From contig CM044964.1 of the NCBI GenBank assembly GCA_024516035.1, positions 2,789,955 to 2,853,954 on the forward strand: a stretch of DNA of 64,000 nucleotides, given 5' to 3'. Under the pieces are notes generated by a model, which made no database searches, was not told the DNA's origin, and worked only from the letters and a program-made list of their open reading frames with translations. Both the position numbers and the translations under genes were made by a program. Position 1 is the first letter of the stretch. Every line of letters starts with the position of its first letter. Source of the DNA: Bactericera cockerelli (Eukaryota > Arthropoda > Insecta > Hemiptera > Triozidae). Positions 10,831 to 24,539 of this stretch are shown here, piece after piece.

Positions 10831-11920
10831 TATAGAGAGAGAGATAGGAGAGAGATATGAGAGATAGAGAGAGAGAGAGAGAGAAATAGAGAGAGAGAGA
10901 AAGAGAGAGGTGTAGATAGGGAAAGAGAGAGATAATGATATATTATATATTATGTGGTAGGGTAAAAAGTTCGTGAAGGAAGTACAATATAATACAACAA
11001 TGTAATACAGCAATATAATACAATACAATGCCATAGAACAGTTCAATACAATACTCTCTTTATCCTGCGAGAATGACACTAAAGAGTTCCTTTACTCTCA
11101 CAGTCTAATTAAAACTCGTTTTTTGGTGTGAGTAATACTGAGTAGTCTAAACAACTAAAGAATCACTTTTTTTAATCAGGAGAGTATATCGAAGTTGTCC
11201 AGAAATGTTATCGGCTCAATTTCGAAAAACCGACCGAAAACAATACTTTCTATACCTTATAGGTGATAAGTAGAAAGTAAATAGTGATATGTAGAAAGTA
11301 AATTAATAAACTGGTATGAAAACACACGACTCTCCTTATCCCCCGAAAATATATCGAATTCCGTCACTGGTGACTAAACGGTAACAGTTAGCAAAGAAAA
11401 AATGACAAATTCGAGATCAGAATTTAAAAATTATTGGATTTGATAATATGTCACGACCGACTATCGTAAATTTTGGTCGGTTCCATTACTTCCCTGCAGC
11501 TATAGGATAAGGAAAGTAAAAATGAGTCAGAACAAAGTAGAAGAAGAAGTGAAAAATAATAATGCGATTATGAGTAGAGCTAGTAGATTGTAAAGCAATT
11601 AAAATTAATCTCAGAAAAAATGCAGGTATGAATAAATATAAAGCATTTTTTTTTAATTACTGGTGGGTATTTATCCCTTGGCTCACGTAAAACTAACTAA
11701 CTACATTAATAAAGTGGCGCTACTGGGGTATTTAAGGCTGGTGAGCCTTTTTTAAGCATTAGTTAGAGCGTCAACCATCCTAAAAAGTACAATAAACAAT
11801 ATTATTATTATGTGTACCTGTGAGCTGGTAAGGGTAGACAATGCTAATCTACACTTAAAATGTTAGGTATGTAGGTACCTAAGTGTAGATAGAAAAGTAT
11901 AATTAACACTTTAACTGCCA

Positions 11921-12037
11921 CGTGATATCACAACTACTCAAAATCGCTTTACTAAATCGACGCTGAAACCGGGACTTGAACCACCGACCTCCAGGTTACA
12001 AGTCCGCTGCCTTATCGATCAAGCTACAGAGATCGGT
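11921..12037 (-). mobile_element. SINE-A
   Basis: The cacgtgatatcacaactact tail and gggacttgaaccaccgacct head are in the usual order. Confidence 0.7.
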
Positions 12038-12825
12038 GTAGCTACCCGGTATGTAAGAATAATGTTACACATACAATTCTTTTTATACCACTATAAGATT
12101 CTCTCCGCATTGTTGTTTCATACGATATAGGTACTTTGTTAAAATGTTGTCTGTGCTACGTATAACATTATTGCTCCGACCCCCGAAACACCCTTGGCAC
12201 TGGGTGAGATTATTGATGAAATAGCCTGGCAGTTAATGTGTTAATAATCATTACAAAATATTATAATACTGACTTCTACAATATCAATGCATTAAAAATA
12301 AACAAAAAAATTGAAAACGTTCAATTTTGAAAACGACCCGAACTTTTTTCTACTTCAGATTTTCGAATTTACATTTGGAATTTAGGCACTGTAGGGTAAA
12401 ATTGGAAACATTTCGAGTTCGTTTTCAACAATTTTTTGTGGTTGATTTCAAGTATTTTTTTGTTTTGGAAAATTTTACTACGACATATTTTATATTCAAC
12501 TAAGGCATGGTTGTTGTGGCGTATTGAGGCATGCATTTTTATATTTTTGGCCGGGCTCCTTTAAAATCTAAGAAAAAAGATTTTTCCTAACCCTACAGAA
12601 CCATAGTTTACCAAGAACACACAGAGCTTTATTGCTTTCCAATAGGTGGCACGTGTATTCAAGCTCGTAACTATTGTTATTTCTCGTAGAAAAGTGCTTT
12701 CCATAAAATAGCTGACAGAAAAAGATCGTAAAATTAAACTTTCTATAGATAAATTCTAGAACTTTATTATAGTTTACAATACATCAAGAACTTTTTTGTT
12801 ATGCTCTTAATTATTTGAGTATATG

Positions 12826-12937
12826 ACCACATAGGGGACTGTAAACAAGGAGTAGACCAGCACTCCAGCAGTCTACCTGGGGGACTATAAACAAGGAGTA
12901 TAGATTAGCAGTCTGGCTGGCGGACTATAAAAAGGGA
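12826..12937 (+). repeat. Family T head in tandem, running into the assembly gap
   Basis: Three copies of ggggactataaacaaggagt-like words spaced about 40-60 bp apart. The array is cut by the N run, so its true length is unknown. Confidence 0.6.
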
Positions 12938-13037
12938 NNNNNNNNNNNNNNNNNNNNNNNNNNNNNNNNNNNNNNNNNNNNNNNNNNNNNNNNNNNNNNN
13001 NNNNNNNNNNNNNNNNNNNNNNNNNNNNNNNNNNNNN
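12938..13037. other. Assembly gap (100 N)
   Basis: Exactly 100 N between a family T array and a (GA)n tract. A round 100 usually denotes a gap of unknown size. The two long open frames crossing it (12885-13735) are artefacts. Confidence 0.98.
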
Positions 13038-13570
<533 letters not shown>

Positions 13571-13819
13571 AAATTCTGAAAAAAAACCTGGAATAACTCC
13601 AAAGTGGTTTGCAACTTTGCACCCTTGACCGCATAACCTCATTTCTAATCTAGAAACGAATGGGTATGATATTATTCCTCCTCCCTCTCCCCTCCCATCT
13701 CTTATATCCCATTCTTTCCTTTTTCTGTACCCCATTCAGATGGAAATTTTGTGGGTGGTCAGACATTAGAAAGGATGAACCCCACTTATGCCCCTCTACT
13801 ACGTTTTAGATTTTTAAAT

Positions 13820-13978
13820 TTGGTTCGAATTCCAAACAGTGCATGAATTTTTCTTCAATAATTTGAGTTTGTGACCACATAATAATAAGACTCTGAGGGT
13901 AAGGTGGTAGAAAATGCTTTTGAACATTAACCTGGAGGTTGGCTTCCACTAAAGAGTGTTATTATAATTATTATAGAA
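13820..13978 (+). mobile_element. SINE-D, head truncated
   Basis: tggttcgaattccaaacagt...gtttgtgaccacataataat...cactaaagagtgttattata. Confidence 0.6.
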
Positions 13979-14544
13979 ATTAGATAAAAATAAATTAACG
14001 ATGTCAGTAGGTCGGTTGATAAAACGGCGGACATTTAATCTGGTGGTCAGTTATTTTTATTTATTAATTAATTTTGTTTATTTGATATTTTTACAAAACA
14101 ATCAAAAATAAATAAATAACATTAAAATTAAAAAAAAAAACTAAAAAATATATAAAACATTCATTTAGATTAATAACATTAATTTTTTTTTTTTTTAAAT
14201 ATATAATTATAACAAAATTAATTTATATGTACAATTGTTTCGTAATACGGGGCGAGGATAATGCTCATGTTCCAAGTTGGGCAAAAATTTAGTAGAGCAA
14301 CATTGAGTTAATGTGATATCAAAGTTGTGATGAACAAATATATCACTTAGAACAAATATGGTTTAGCAATCCAGAGAACAAACGCAGCTTCATTTTTGGG
14401 AACAATTCCAGAAACTGGAGTTTTTGATTAAATGTTTTATGTTTATTAAATTGTAAACTGAAAATTATTCTTAAAAAAAATGACCACTTAGAACAATAAA
14501 TTACATACACGTGCCTACTTAATTTATCTTAAAAGAAAAGAGTA

Positions 14545-14715
14545 CTCGAGCCAGCGTTGCCGTCGATGGTGCATCGAACTTCGTGATGCTGGCGTTCCGG
14601 CCTAACCCAGGCTGGGTGAGATTAATATGGGTAGCAGGTTTGTGAGTTTCCTGCGAATGCAGGGTAACACCCCCGTCGTGATATGACCATGCAGTTGAAA
14701 GCGACGTATAACTCA
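14545..14715 (+). mobile_element. 5S-derived SINE with internal deletion of the 5S part
   Basis: actcgagccagcgttgccgt joins directly to cttcgtgatgctggcgttcc, so the 5S-like segment is missing. The rest (taacccaggctgggtgagat, gatatgaccatgcagttgaa) is well preserved. Confidence 0.6.
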
Positions 14716-15194
14716 AATATGTTTTTTAAGGTGATTCCCCATTTCTTTTATTTCTATAGGATATGGAAAGTAAAAAAAAAGGTTTACTTTATGCGGGTAA
14801 AAATAATATTTCTTGTTTTAATTGAACCGTTTATCATATTTAGAAATGAAAAGATAGCATGCTGGGTTGTTTCGTGTCTGGAATAAAATAAATAAGACAT
14901 AAATATATGTAATTGCTTTTCCGACGGATTTTTTTGAAAAGAATGTAGCATGCAATGTTGTCAGCAGTGGAAATATATACAATATATACATAGATAATGA
15001 ATAACATAAATCCATTGATACATATTTACGAGTACGTTTATAGAAGATGAAGCATAAGTAGAGTGTAGTTTAAAAGTTTAAATAATAATTCCAATGTGAC
15101 AGACTTGTACCCCGGAGTTCGGTGGTTCGACGCCCAAGTTCAGTAAAAAAAAATAGCAATGTGAATTTAGCACTGTGGGTGAGTCTGACATGGC

Positions 15195-15410
15195 AAAGGA
15201 TATAATAATAATAATATCGCCTTATTTATACTACCCGATTAGGACTATTAAGTCCAATTATTCCAGCAGTAAGCCCAAAACGTATTATTATGTGGTAAAA
15301 ATCCCGAATGGGAAGATAACTTGTCTTGTCCCGGCTGGGGTTCGAACCCACGACCTCTGGAATTTCTGGATTCACAGAGTGCCGCCTTTACCACTGAGCT
15401 ACCGGGACAC
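15195..15410 (-). mobile_element. SINE-C
   Basis: On the minus strand: tRNA-like gtcccggtagctcagtggta, B box gggttcgaacccc, then the gggatttttaccacataata body and the region equivalent to cttactgctggaat, ending (ATT)n. Well preserved. Confidence 0.75.
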
Positions 15411-15556
15411 ACGGATATGATAGATTCTGAGCTTGAAATAAGAAGGATTTTTTTTTTTTAAATACCGAGCCAACTTTTTCACTCAAGTTAGCTGGAGAAT
15501 ATCACAGAGCCCGGCCCCCCCTCTCCCCCCTCAGCTGTAGTCAAACTGGTTAAAAC

Positions 15557-15812
15557 GAGGCGAGGTCGGTGGGAAAATGTTTTAGGAGTGCTGCCACATA
15601 AACCGGACTAAAATGGGATTTATTATAGAGTAGCTCTTTCAGTATCTAAAGGGTTTGAGTTTGTTAACCACGCTAATTATACTAATTGTGCATTCATTAT
15701 TCTAGAAATGTGAGATGAGTTTCATTGTTTACGAGCTAGAACTTGAGAAAATCCTCTCATTTCCTCTTTTGTCTAGAAGTGCTCTAGTTCTGCAGCTCCT
15801 TAGCACCAGACG
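15557..15812. mobile_element. Degraded copy of the 59.1-kb MITE
   Basis: gaggtcggtgggaaaatgtt, cataaaccggactaaaatgg and tgcagctccttagcaccaga are colinear with 59147-59389. The termini are decayed. Confidence 0.6.
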
Positions 15813-16019
15813 GTTACAACAAGAACAACATAACGGTATAATAATGATTAAAGAGGAAAACCATGTGGTGGTAATATAATTCACCATCTGACAAGAGGTA
15901 AAATTACCCTGAGGAGGTAAAATTATCCTCAGCGCGAAGAATATAAGGTAAGATTTATTATGGTTATTACCATAAGACACCTGTACATTCTGTACGGGGT
16001 AATGATGATGCATGGTACC

Positions 16020-16790
16020 CGAGTGAGAGAAAGAGAGAGAGAGAGAGAAAGAGAGAGAGAGCGAGAGAGAGAGAGAGGGAGAGAGAGAGAGAGAGCGAGA
16101 GAGAGAGAGGGAGAGAGAGAGAGAGCGAGAGAGAGAGAGGGAGAGAGAGAGAGAGAGAGAGTGAATGATAGAATTAATGGGAGAAAGAGAGAGAGAAAAA
16201 GAGGAAGGAGGAAGGTAGAGAGAGAGAGAGGTATAGGTAGAGATAGAAAGATAGAGAGGTAGAGGTAAAGAGAGAGAGAGAAAAGAAGAATGGGCAACAT
16301 GGCTACCCTTGATACAAAGTTGGTGTATCAAAGAGCTAGATGGATTCAAATGATTCTTCGAAGAAACATAATCAAGCAGATAAAAAGCGAGCTTTTGAAA
16401 GAAAATTCAATCCCGAAGAAACGAAGTCAGACGAGATTGAAAAATAGACGGCGGATGAAAGAAGGAGAGATAGGGAGAGAGGAGTAGGGGGGGGGAAGAA
16501 GGAGAAAGAGAGAGGGAGAGAGTATAGAGGGAAAGAAGAGAAGAGGAGAGGGGGGAAAAAGGGAGAGAGGGGAATAGAGTGAGGGAGAGAGAGAGGAGAA
16601 GAGGAAAAGGGAGAGAGATAGGGAGAGGGGGGGAGAGACATAGGGAGAGAGAGAAAGACAGATAGGAAAAGAGAGAGAGAGAGAGAGGGGGGAGAGGGAA
16701 GAGAGAGAGAGAAAGAGAGATATAGAAAAAGAGATAGAGAGAGACATGGAAAGAGAAAGAGAGAGATAGAGAAGGAGAAAGAGATTTGAT
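16020..16790. repeat. GA-rich tracts flanking a short unique island
   Basis: (GA)n at 16020-16290 and 16450-16790. The 160-bp island between them (gggcaacatggctacccttg...) is unique but shows no coding domain. Confidence 0.85.
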
Positions 16791-17004
16791 TTAATTCTTC
16801 ATTAAATACAATGGTAATTTATATAATATGACACCTCCCAAGATAATTCTACTTTATTCTAAGGAAGAGAGAAAGAAAGAGACGGGAAATTCAGTATGTT
16901 TAGTATAAACAATTATATACTGGTATATAAATAAGCTATTTATTTATGTAATAAAGCATATGTTTCTATTTATAAATAAAATACTTAGACATATTATAAT
17001 GTTA

Positions 17005-17142
17005 TCATATTTGTGTTAATCACTTTCGTGATATCACAAATACTCGAACATGCTCCACTAAATCTACGCTGAATACGGGACTTGAACCACCGACCTCCAG
17101 GTTACAAGTCCGCCGCCTTATCGATCAAGCTACTGAGTTCAA
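17005..17142 (-). mobile_element. SINE-A
   Basis: tcactttcgtgatatcacaa...gggacttgaaccaccgacct...cgccgccttatcgatcaagc. It sits between AT-rich DNA and a (GA)n tract. Confidence 0.7.
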
Positions 17143-17219
17143 TTTCTTGGACATACCCGTGGAAAATAAGTTCTTATCGACACTTTAAGAAAAGAAAATG
17201 TATCAGGAAAAAAGGACAG

Positions 17220-17232
17220 AGAAGGAGAAACA

Positions 17233-17301
<69 letters not shown>

Positions 17302-17720
17302 GAAAAGAAATGAAAGAGAATTTACCAGAAATTATATAAAAAAGGTACATAAAGAAATACATAACCAAGTAAATAAGGAGATAATAAAGAAGAAGTAGAA
17401 GATTGAGAAAGTGCCCCTTTCTTTCTCTATTTTAAAGTGGAGATAAAAGGTCCGAAAGTTTGCCCTTATGATTTCCAAAATATTAGCTAGAGAAAAAGAG
17501 AAAGTTAGGGGAGAGAGAGAGACAGGTGAGAGAGAGGAGAGAGAGATAGATAGGAGAGAGAGTGAGGGAGAGAGAGAGAGAGATAGGATAGAGCGAGGGA
17601 GAGAGAAAGAGAGATAGGAGGAGAGAGAGAGAGAGATAGGAGAGAGAGAGATAGAAAGATAGAAGAGAGAGAGAGAGAGATAGGAGAGAGAGGGAGATAG
17701 GAAAGAGAGAGGGATAAACA
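17220..17720. repeat. GA-rich tracts
   Basis: A pure (GA) run at 17238-17298 and a looser gagagagatagga repeat at 17510-17715. Confidence 0.9.
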
Positions 17721-18308
17721 ATTTTCCCTCTATTGTTACGTTATTTCTGAAAAAGATTATTTCTTTTTTTCCCCACTAAAAATTGTGAGATAATAACACA
17801 AATAACTAGATCTTATTTTTTTTCCTTTTCAAATTTGACCTGGTTTAAGGGTTCCTTTTCAATTATCAGCCCAATAGTAAAATTCGATAATGGAGTGCAC
17901 CATAATTCAGCATTATTGAATTTGGCTACCCTCTCTCCATCTTTCTTTCTCTCTTTCTCTCTCTCTCTCTCTGAGAACGCAAATCTGAGAGTGACGCATT
18001 TACTTATATCCACAACCTCTATCAAGAAATCAGTTAGCGTCAAACAGTAAGCTTCAATCATTCTGACATTTTTGTCAAAACAATTTGTGTCAACGCGAAA
18101 TCCCCGGATCCTGGTAGCTCTCGTATATTATGTAGGGCGGAATAAATTGATTTACGAAATCTCTGCTGAGCTGTAAGACGCGTGATGACGTCACTCTGGA
18201 AACATAGATAAATAGAAAATTCGATAAAAGAAGACAAGTTTGGTACTATTTACATAACTAGCTCTTTTCATAACTACTATTTACATAACTACTTCGCAAC
18301 TGCACATA

Positions 18309-18697
18309 ATTTAACTAAAGGTAGGATCACACTATATGGCACGGATGCCATATTTTCTATGTCGAGAAAAAAAAAAACGAATGGCACATATAATATATGG
18401 CACTCACACGATGCCATATAATGTGGCAAAAACTCTATGGCATTGTATGTCTTCCCTCTAGCCAAAGACAATCCTGCCAGTCGTCACCATATCATATTGT
18501 AGACCATGTGTGTGATGAAGCACTCACACGAATGCCATAGATCTTGCCATACGTCTATGGCACCATAGAAAAAACTTGTCGCCATATAGACCCAAATAGT
18601 TCTATGGTCATGTAAACAAAGACCGATCACACGCTATGGCAAGGAAGATTGCCATATTATAAGTCGCTCTGCCATATCGTGTGATCCTACCTTAAGG
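18309..18697. mobile_element. TIR element (about 385 bp) with GGTAGGATCACAC ends
   Basis: ctaaaggtaggatcacacta at the left mirrors tcgtgtgatcctaccttaag at the right. TTAA stands at both ends (18311-18314; within ccttaagg on the right). The interior repeats tatggca/tgccata on both strands. The superfamily is uncertain: TTAA would fit piggyBac-like insertion, but the termini are not canonical. Confidence 0.6.
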
Positions 18698-18729
18698 CAT
18701 GGTCGTAATCTGTACATTACGCCGCTATA

Positions 18730-19016
18730 GACCTATGAAACAGGATTAGAATTATCTCAGTGGACACTATCACTTAACAAAGGCTAAAGTGCGCTGTAAT
18801 TGGTTGAAATTTTCACTAGAAAGCAAGTTAAGAATATCTAAATGCTGAATTATGTGTTTCATAATTCAGCCTTTAGGCTTGGATTTAATCTTAGACATTA
18901 TCCCTTAACAGGCCCTCTAGTGGGAATTGCAACCAATCACAGCGTACTGAATCTCCACGAGAGGACATATTAAGGGATAGTGTTCACATAGATTAAATCC
19001 AGGCCTGTTTCAATAA
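18730..19016. mobile_element. Two copies of the hairpin MITE family
   Basis: gaaacaggattagaattatc...gtaattggttgaaattttca, then a second unit 18876-19010 with aggcttggatttaatcttag and, inverted, tagattaaatccaggcctg around ccaatcacagcg. Confidence 0.55.
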
Positions 19017-19250
19017 TTCGGCCCTCTGTGTTTCCTATTTCATAATTCGGCCCTATGTGTTTCCTATTTCATAATTCGGGCCTATGTGTTTCCTATTTCA
19101 TAATTTGGCCCTATGTGTTTCCTATTTCATAATTCGGCCCTATGTGTTTGCTATTTCATAATTCGGGCCTATGTGTTTCCTATTTCATAATTTGGCCCTA
19201 TGTGTTTCCTATTTCATAATTTGGCCCTATGTGTTTCCTGTTTTATAATT
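19017..19250. repeat. 29-bp minisatellite (about 8 copies)
   Basis: The unit tttcataattcggccctatg plus tgtttccta. It appears to have grown from the right end of the adjoining hairpin MITE, whose border also reads tttca(a)taattcggccc. Confidence 0.85.
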
Positions 19251-19409
19251 TGTTACTAAGAGCCTAGTAGATAGTTAATCACCCTGTTTCATTCTTTCAT
19301 TTTCCTCTTGAGTTTTTCCTTATTTTCTTTTTCCCTCCAGACGATTCTTTTTCATTAAATTTGAAAACATCACTTTCAAAACATTCCTGAAAATATTTTC
19401 AAAAATGTC

Positions 19410-19915
19410 CCTCAAATCTCTCTCTTTCTTCCGTCCTTCTCCTCCTCATCTTCCTCCTCTCTCTCTCTTTCTCCTTCTCTTTCTTTTTCCCTCTCTTTCT
19501 TTCTCCTTCTCTTTCTTTCTGCCCCTCTCTATCTCTTTCTCTCTCTCTATCTATCTATCTCCTTTTTAATTTTACTCCTTCTGGCTTTCATTAGTCTCTT
19601 TTGTTCTATTTCAGAAATCTGCCTGCTTCAAAAATCTTTTTACTTCATATCTCTCTTTTTCTGTCTCTCTTTTTCTCTATATTTCTCTCTGTCTCAGTTG
19701 TATATATTTATTTCTTTTTTTGGTTTTTATTTTCACTTTTTCACTGTCTGTCTTTCTCTCTCACTCTCTACCTCTACCTATAGTCTCTCTTTTTATATTT
19801 CCTACTTCATCTTTCTTTCCCCGTCTCTAACACTTTTTTTTCTCTCTATCTCTCTCTACCGTACCATTTCCCCTCTATTATTTTCTCTATGCTACTTTCT
19901 TTTACTCTTTCCCCG
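19410..19915. repeat. CT-rich tract
   Basis: Pyrimidine-rich with tctctctttctccttctctt-type repeats. No gene. Confidence 0.85.
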
Positions 19916-20304
19916 CTAGTTTTTCATTTGTAAAATTTCAATTTTCTTCAGTCATTCCATATTAAACTCAAATCTCACAGAGCTCAAAACCCAGAAAAAA
20001 ACACACAGAAAATGTATTTCCTCGATGATTCCTTTTTTTGTAAATGAATTTTCTTCGTGTTTTCCTAATATTTTTTTTTACCAATCGAAAATCATCATTT
20101 TTAAAAATGTCTTCCCATGTTCTTGGTTTATGCGTAGTTTGCTTTACCAAAAGAAGATGGCAACTCTAAAATAAGAGAAGGAATTAGTTGTAGGGAAAGC
20201 CTAAGGCATTAATATTGTCCCGGATTAGAAAATTCCGTAAATATCTACTTAATTTTGTTCTATTAATCTTTCTTTGCATACGATTTTACAAAAAGCCTCA
20301 GTTG

Positions 20305-20625
20305 TTTGATCAATAAGGCGGCTGACTTGAAACCTAGAGGTTTTTTTTTTTTTTTTTTTTACTTCAATTCATTCAAATTGTTTGTATGTTTAACATTATT
20401 GCCTTCTTCTTTCATTTTTTCTTTTCTCAAACCTATAATAGGTACTTGGGGTAGGAATTTCTCCCATAAATCCTGTCCTTCCATATTTTTCTACATTTTT
20501 TTGGGTTACAGGAAACTGTTGGCATAATGGAAACTGTTGGCATAATGGGACTACCTGTCTTGCGCTGACAGTCTAAATAAAGCACTACCTATACTTATAC
20601 TTATACAGTATAGGTACTTACACTA
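20305..20625 (+). mobile_element. Composite: SINE-A head fragment, T run and retrotransposon tail
   Basis: gtttgatcaataaggcggct (SINE-A head) runs into a T stretch. Then actgttggcataatggg, cgctgacagtctaaataaag and a (tacttatac) tail at 20560-20625 give a 3'-end structure like that after the RNase H relic at 5130-5170. A matching inverted tail lies at 63290-63350. Confidence 0.5.
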
Positions 20626-21854
20626 TACTTGTAACCAAAAATAAAACACTGTTTAATTCATTTGCCTCTAATCCTATTAGAAGGAATTAAAAAAAAAAGA
20701 TATAATGCTTTTTATGAGTTGAAATGGAAAGCTGGACCATGTGGTCATGCAGTTAGGTAAATGCACAGCTAACAAATAAAGTTATTATATACATTTTGAA
20801 GTTGTTAAATACATACAGAGCAAGTTCGTTCTTTTTAAAACCTTGAACTGTGGTCACATGACGCAGAAGTACAACTCCGGTATAATTTATTTCTAAAAAC
20901 ATCCCGCACAATAAAAAATTGTTTCTGATTCTATTCAGAACAGAAAATTCACTAATGGTCAATTATTTTGAGTGGCTGACAGCTCACAAAATAATTGACA
21001 GCTTTCTATTTACGATAGCAAATATTTACTTCCATGCCTATTTATGCTGGAAAAATATGAGTAAATGCTGGAAAGCGAATTTCGAAAGTGCCAGTTGCAA
21101 GCACAATAGATAAGTTCAATTTATTGACTAGAATAGTTATTATTTTTTAGACAACCCCTTTCAAAAAAGAAGACCTCGTTTGTATTTGAATACTGATTCG
21201 AAGTGTTTTGAGGTCATTAATTTTAAAGTTGAAAACATGTTCCTTGAGGTATACCAAGAATAACATGGCTAGTATTGTAAAAGAATAGCGTAGGTATTTT
21301 TTTTTTTTTTTCATGAACATTTATTTAAATAAAAGTATATAACACTCAGAATCCTAGCCCCAGGTATTTAAAAAAAGTAAGACCTATTTTTTAATTACCA
21401 AACTAACAACAAAGTAATTATATTTCGCAGAAGCATTATTAAGTTTTAGAAAAATTCCTTTGAAAATTAAAATACAATACTTTTATAGGATAAGAAAAGT
21501 AAAAAATAAATGAAATATAATTTAAAAACACATAGCAGTATCTTCTGAAATAACTAGCTGTATCCAGGCACTTTGTGGCCGTTGAGGATTTGCTCCGTGG
21601 CTGGCATTCTACTGTTAGTTTTTACTTTACTTATCCTATAATAAGGGAAGTATTGTATTAATCGAAAATTGGACCTACCCAGTTTTTCACGTTTTTTTTA
21701 ATGTCCTTTCATAGAACAAACTACCAAAAGTATTTTTATATTTAAAAAATAAAACATCTTACCACCAAGCTATTACTGCGCTCAGTTACAAAAAAAGAAA
21801 TAAAAATAGTCATATTTTGTAAATTATGATGTAAAAAAAAACATTATCACCCTA
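20626..21854. other. AT-rich intergenic DNA
   Basis: No domain-bearing frame longer than about 70 codons. Contains two aaggaaagta-type repeat pieces (about 21485 and 21622) and A/T runs. Nothing else recognised. Confidence 0.6.
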
Positions 21855-23691
21855 TACAGGGTGTCCCGTATACAGATGCAAATATTTTGAGGGTAGGTTC
21901 AGCCCACCGCGGACTATCATATGAGCGAAACTTGCAGTGGGGCATTTTGCTTCGTTAAAGAGTTATGGTCAAATCCCTGTTTTTCCCACAGGTCTAGAGG
22001 TCACTTGGATCGATGCACGTTTTTAAAGAAATGATAGCCAGTAAGTAATTTTTGACTTCATGTATGGATAGTCATGCATATTTCCCTTGAAATGCAGTTG
22101 GTTGCATAAAAAAATATTGAAAGACCAGAAAGATATTTAATCATAAGTTCAATACTTTTCTAAAATTTGATTTTGCCCTGTTTTCCCTTTCGTGAATTTA
22201 GAGTACTTCTACAATTGAAATTCTGCGTATCACTAGTTAAAAAAATACCCTATTATGTTTAGTTTTATAAAAAAGAAAGCTCATTAATATTACTTTAAAT
22301 ATCATGGAACGCAAGACACACAAAGCTCAAAAAACACTTCTGAATCATGATGGAAAATTCAAAGTTGGCTGAATTTTAACAGAATTGGCGCGTAATTTGA
22401 GGTATAAATACACTGCTCTGGGATGTTTAACAGAGGGAAATTGATCATTCACAGTGGTCGGTCGGTGTGAACTTTTATGTGAATGGGGTTACGGAATCAC
22501 AGGGTTATCATGAGGAAAAATGAGAGAGGCTGCAACGAAAGCAGCAACCAGTGGTGTAATTATGGAAAAAGAATACACATGGAGAAAGACTCTGCGCTAC
22601 CAACAAAAATTATGATTTTATTTTTAGAAGTAAAATTAAAAATATCATTTTTGTGTTTATCACTATCATGATATCAAAAACATACTAAAATAGTGCCGAA
22701 AATTAACCTTGGGTAAAACTCGAACATCCAACCTTAAGGTTACTATTATTATTAATACTTTATTTTTATTTTATAAACAATTGGACCAAGCTTTATTTAC
22801 ATTTTTTTTTACAATGAACATGGTAACAATTTGTGAAATAAATATAAACAAAGACTGATCAAGGGTGGTGATACAGTGATACATGTTTGTAGTTTATTGA
22901 TAAACTACAAACATGATACATTCTGCAGCACAGGACATGAAATGAAAAGAACCCAAAAGAATATGTAGCGAACCAAGGGCGAGGTTTAAAGCTTGTGGCT
23001 TTCTCTTCCACCGAACAAATTGATCGCCTTGTTATTTTAACTATTAGATTTGATTGATATAGTTGGTTAATAGAACTAATTGTACTCAGAAAATTTTCAT
23101 TTATAACTTGCAGTTGGCACAAAAATAGTCACAAGACCACTTCAGGCATCGAGTGTTCTTCAAAATGCAATAGCGCCCAGATTCAAAATTTGAAAGATGT
23201 GTTTCTCTCCTTCTGGTGCCGTTTGATAAGGCGTATCTCATTCGTTCCTTCACGCGTCTGAAAGAACTTTGTATTTATTGAAACAAAATAGCAAAGGGTA
23301 TTTTTTTACCTAGTGATACGCAGAATTGCAATTGTAGAAGTACTCTAAATTCACGAAAGGGAAAACAGGGAAAAATCGAATTTTAGAAAAATATTGAACT
23401 TATGATTAAATATCTCTCTGGTCTTTCAATATTTTTTCATGCAACCAACTGCATTTCAAGGGAAATATGCATGACTATCCATATATGAAGTCAAAAATTA
23501 CTTACTGGCTACCATTTCTTTAAAAACGTGCATCGATCTAAGTGACCTCTAGACCTGTGGGAAAAACAGGGATTTGACCATAACTCTTTAACGAAGCAAA
23601 ATGCCCCACTGCAAGTTTCGCTCATATGATAGTCCACGGTGGGCTGAACCTACCCTCAAAATATTTGCATCTGTATACGGGACACCCTGTA
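21855..23691. mobile_element. Second long-TIR DNA element, 1.84 kb, non-autonomous
   Basis: The left end TACAGGGTGTCCCGTATACA at 21855 is matched inverted at 23691, and inverted similarity continues for about 410 bp (21855-22270 against 23283-23691). TA flanks both ends (21853-21854 and 23692-23693), consistent with a TA target duplication. The loop (22271-23282) holds a degraded SINE-A fragment (about 22650-22740), a family-N-like AT stretch and otherwise unrecognised DNA. No transposase frame is visible. Confidence 0.8.
22650..22742 (-). mobile_element. Degraded SINE-A in the loop of the second TIR element
   Basis: gtgtttatcactatcatgat and actcgaacatccaaccttaa keep the A-family order but are heavily mutated. 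Confidence 0.4.
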
Positions 23692-23999
23692 TACGAGACA
23701 AATTACCCGTGCTAAGGTAGGTAGGCTTGGCTGTATGGCAAATTCCCATGATGAGGAGAATATAGTTATGCAAAAAAAAAAAAAAAAAAAAAAGGTAGGC
23801 ACCTAAAATATTTTACTATTCAGATTTTTTGTCGATGTTTGAAAACTTTTCGAAACGAAGTTTGAAAACTTTTGTGAAAAAAAAATAGATAGTAGGTACC
23901 TATTTTATTTTTCCCTTGTCGTTAGTCGCTATTGTGATTTATAATTTTACCTTGACTTAGTTACAGTTATTTCTTACTTTCAACGTCATCTCTCTCTCA

Positions 24000-24039
<40 letters not shown>

Positions 24040-24539
24040 CTTTCTCTCTATCTTACTATACTCGTATCTCCTTCTATTATCAACTCTCCCTTACCCAAAG
24101 AATATCTTATCTCAGATATCGTGCAAATCTTCTTACCGTCCTTTAAATTTTCGATTATTAAGACAAAAGAACATAAGACTTTCGATATCTCAAAATATAT
24201 ATGTGAATGCCAAAGGCAGTACCTTTACACTGTACCTGTATGATATTAAAAACACTGCCAATTATGGACACAATACTTCCTCGTGATTGCCTCACATTGT
24301 AAACACGTGCCAATTTTGAGATTTTATAGAAAATTACTTGTATCAAAAAATTCTGTATCGGCAAGTCGTGCTCCTTATTTTTTTACTTTTTTGTCCAAAA
24401 TTTCGGATTTTCAGAGTCAAAATATAATTAATTTAAAAATAAATAATAACAACCTATGTAAAACAATAATATGCATGTTCTTACAAAATTTCATCGAAAT
24501 CGGGTGTACCGTTCACGAGATATAAGCGTTTAAGTAAAA

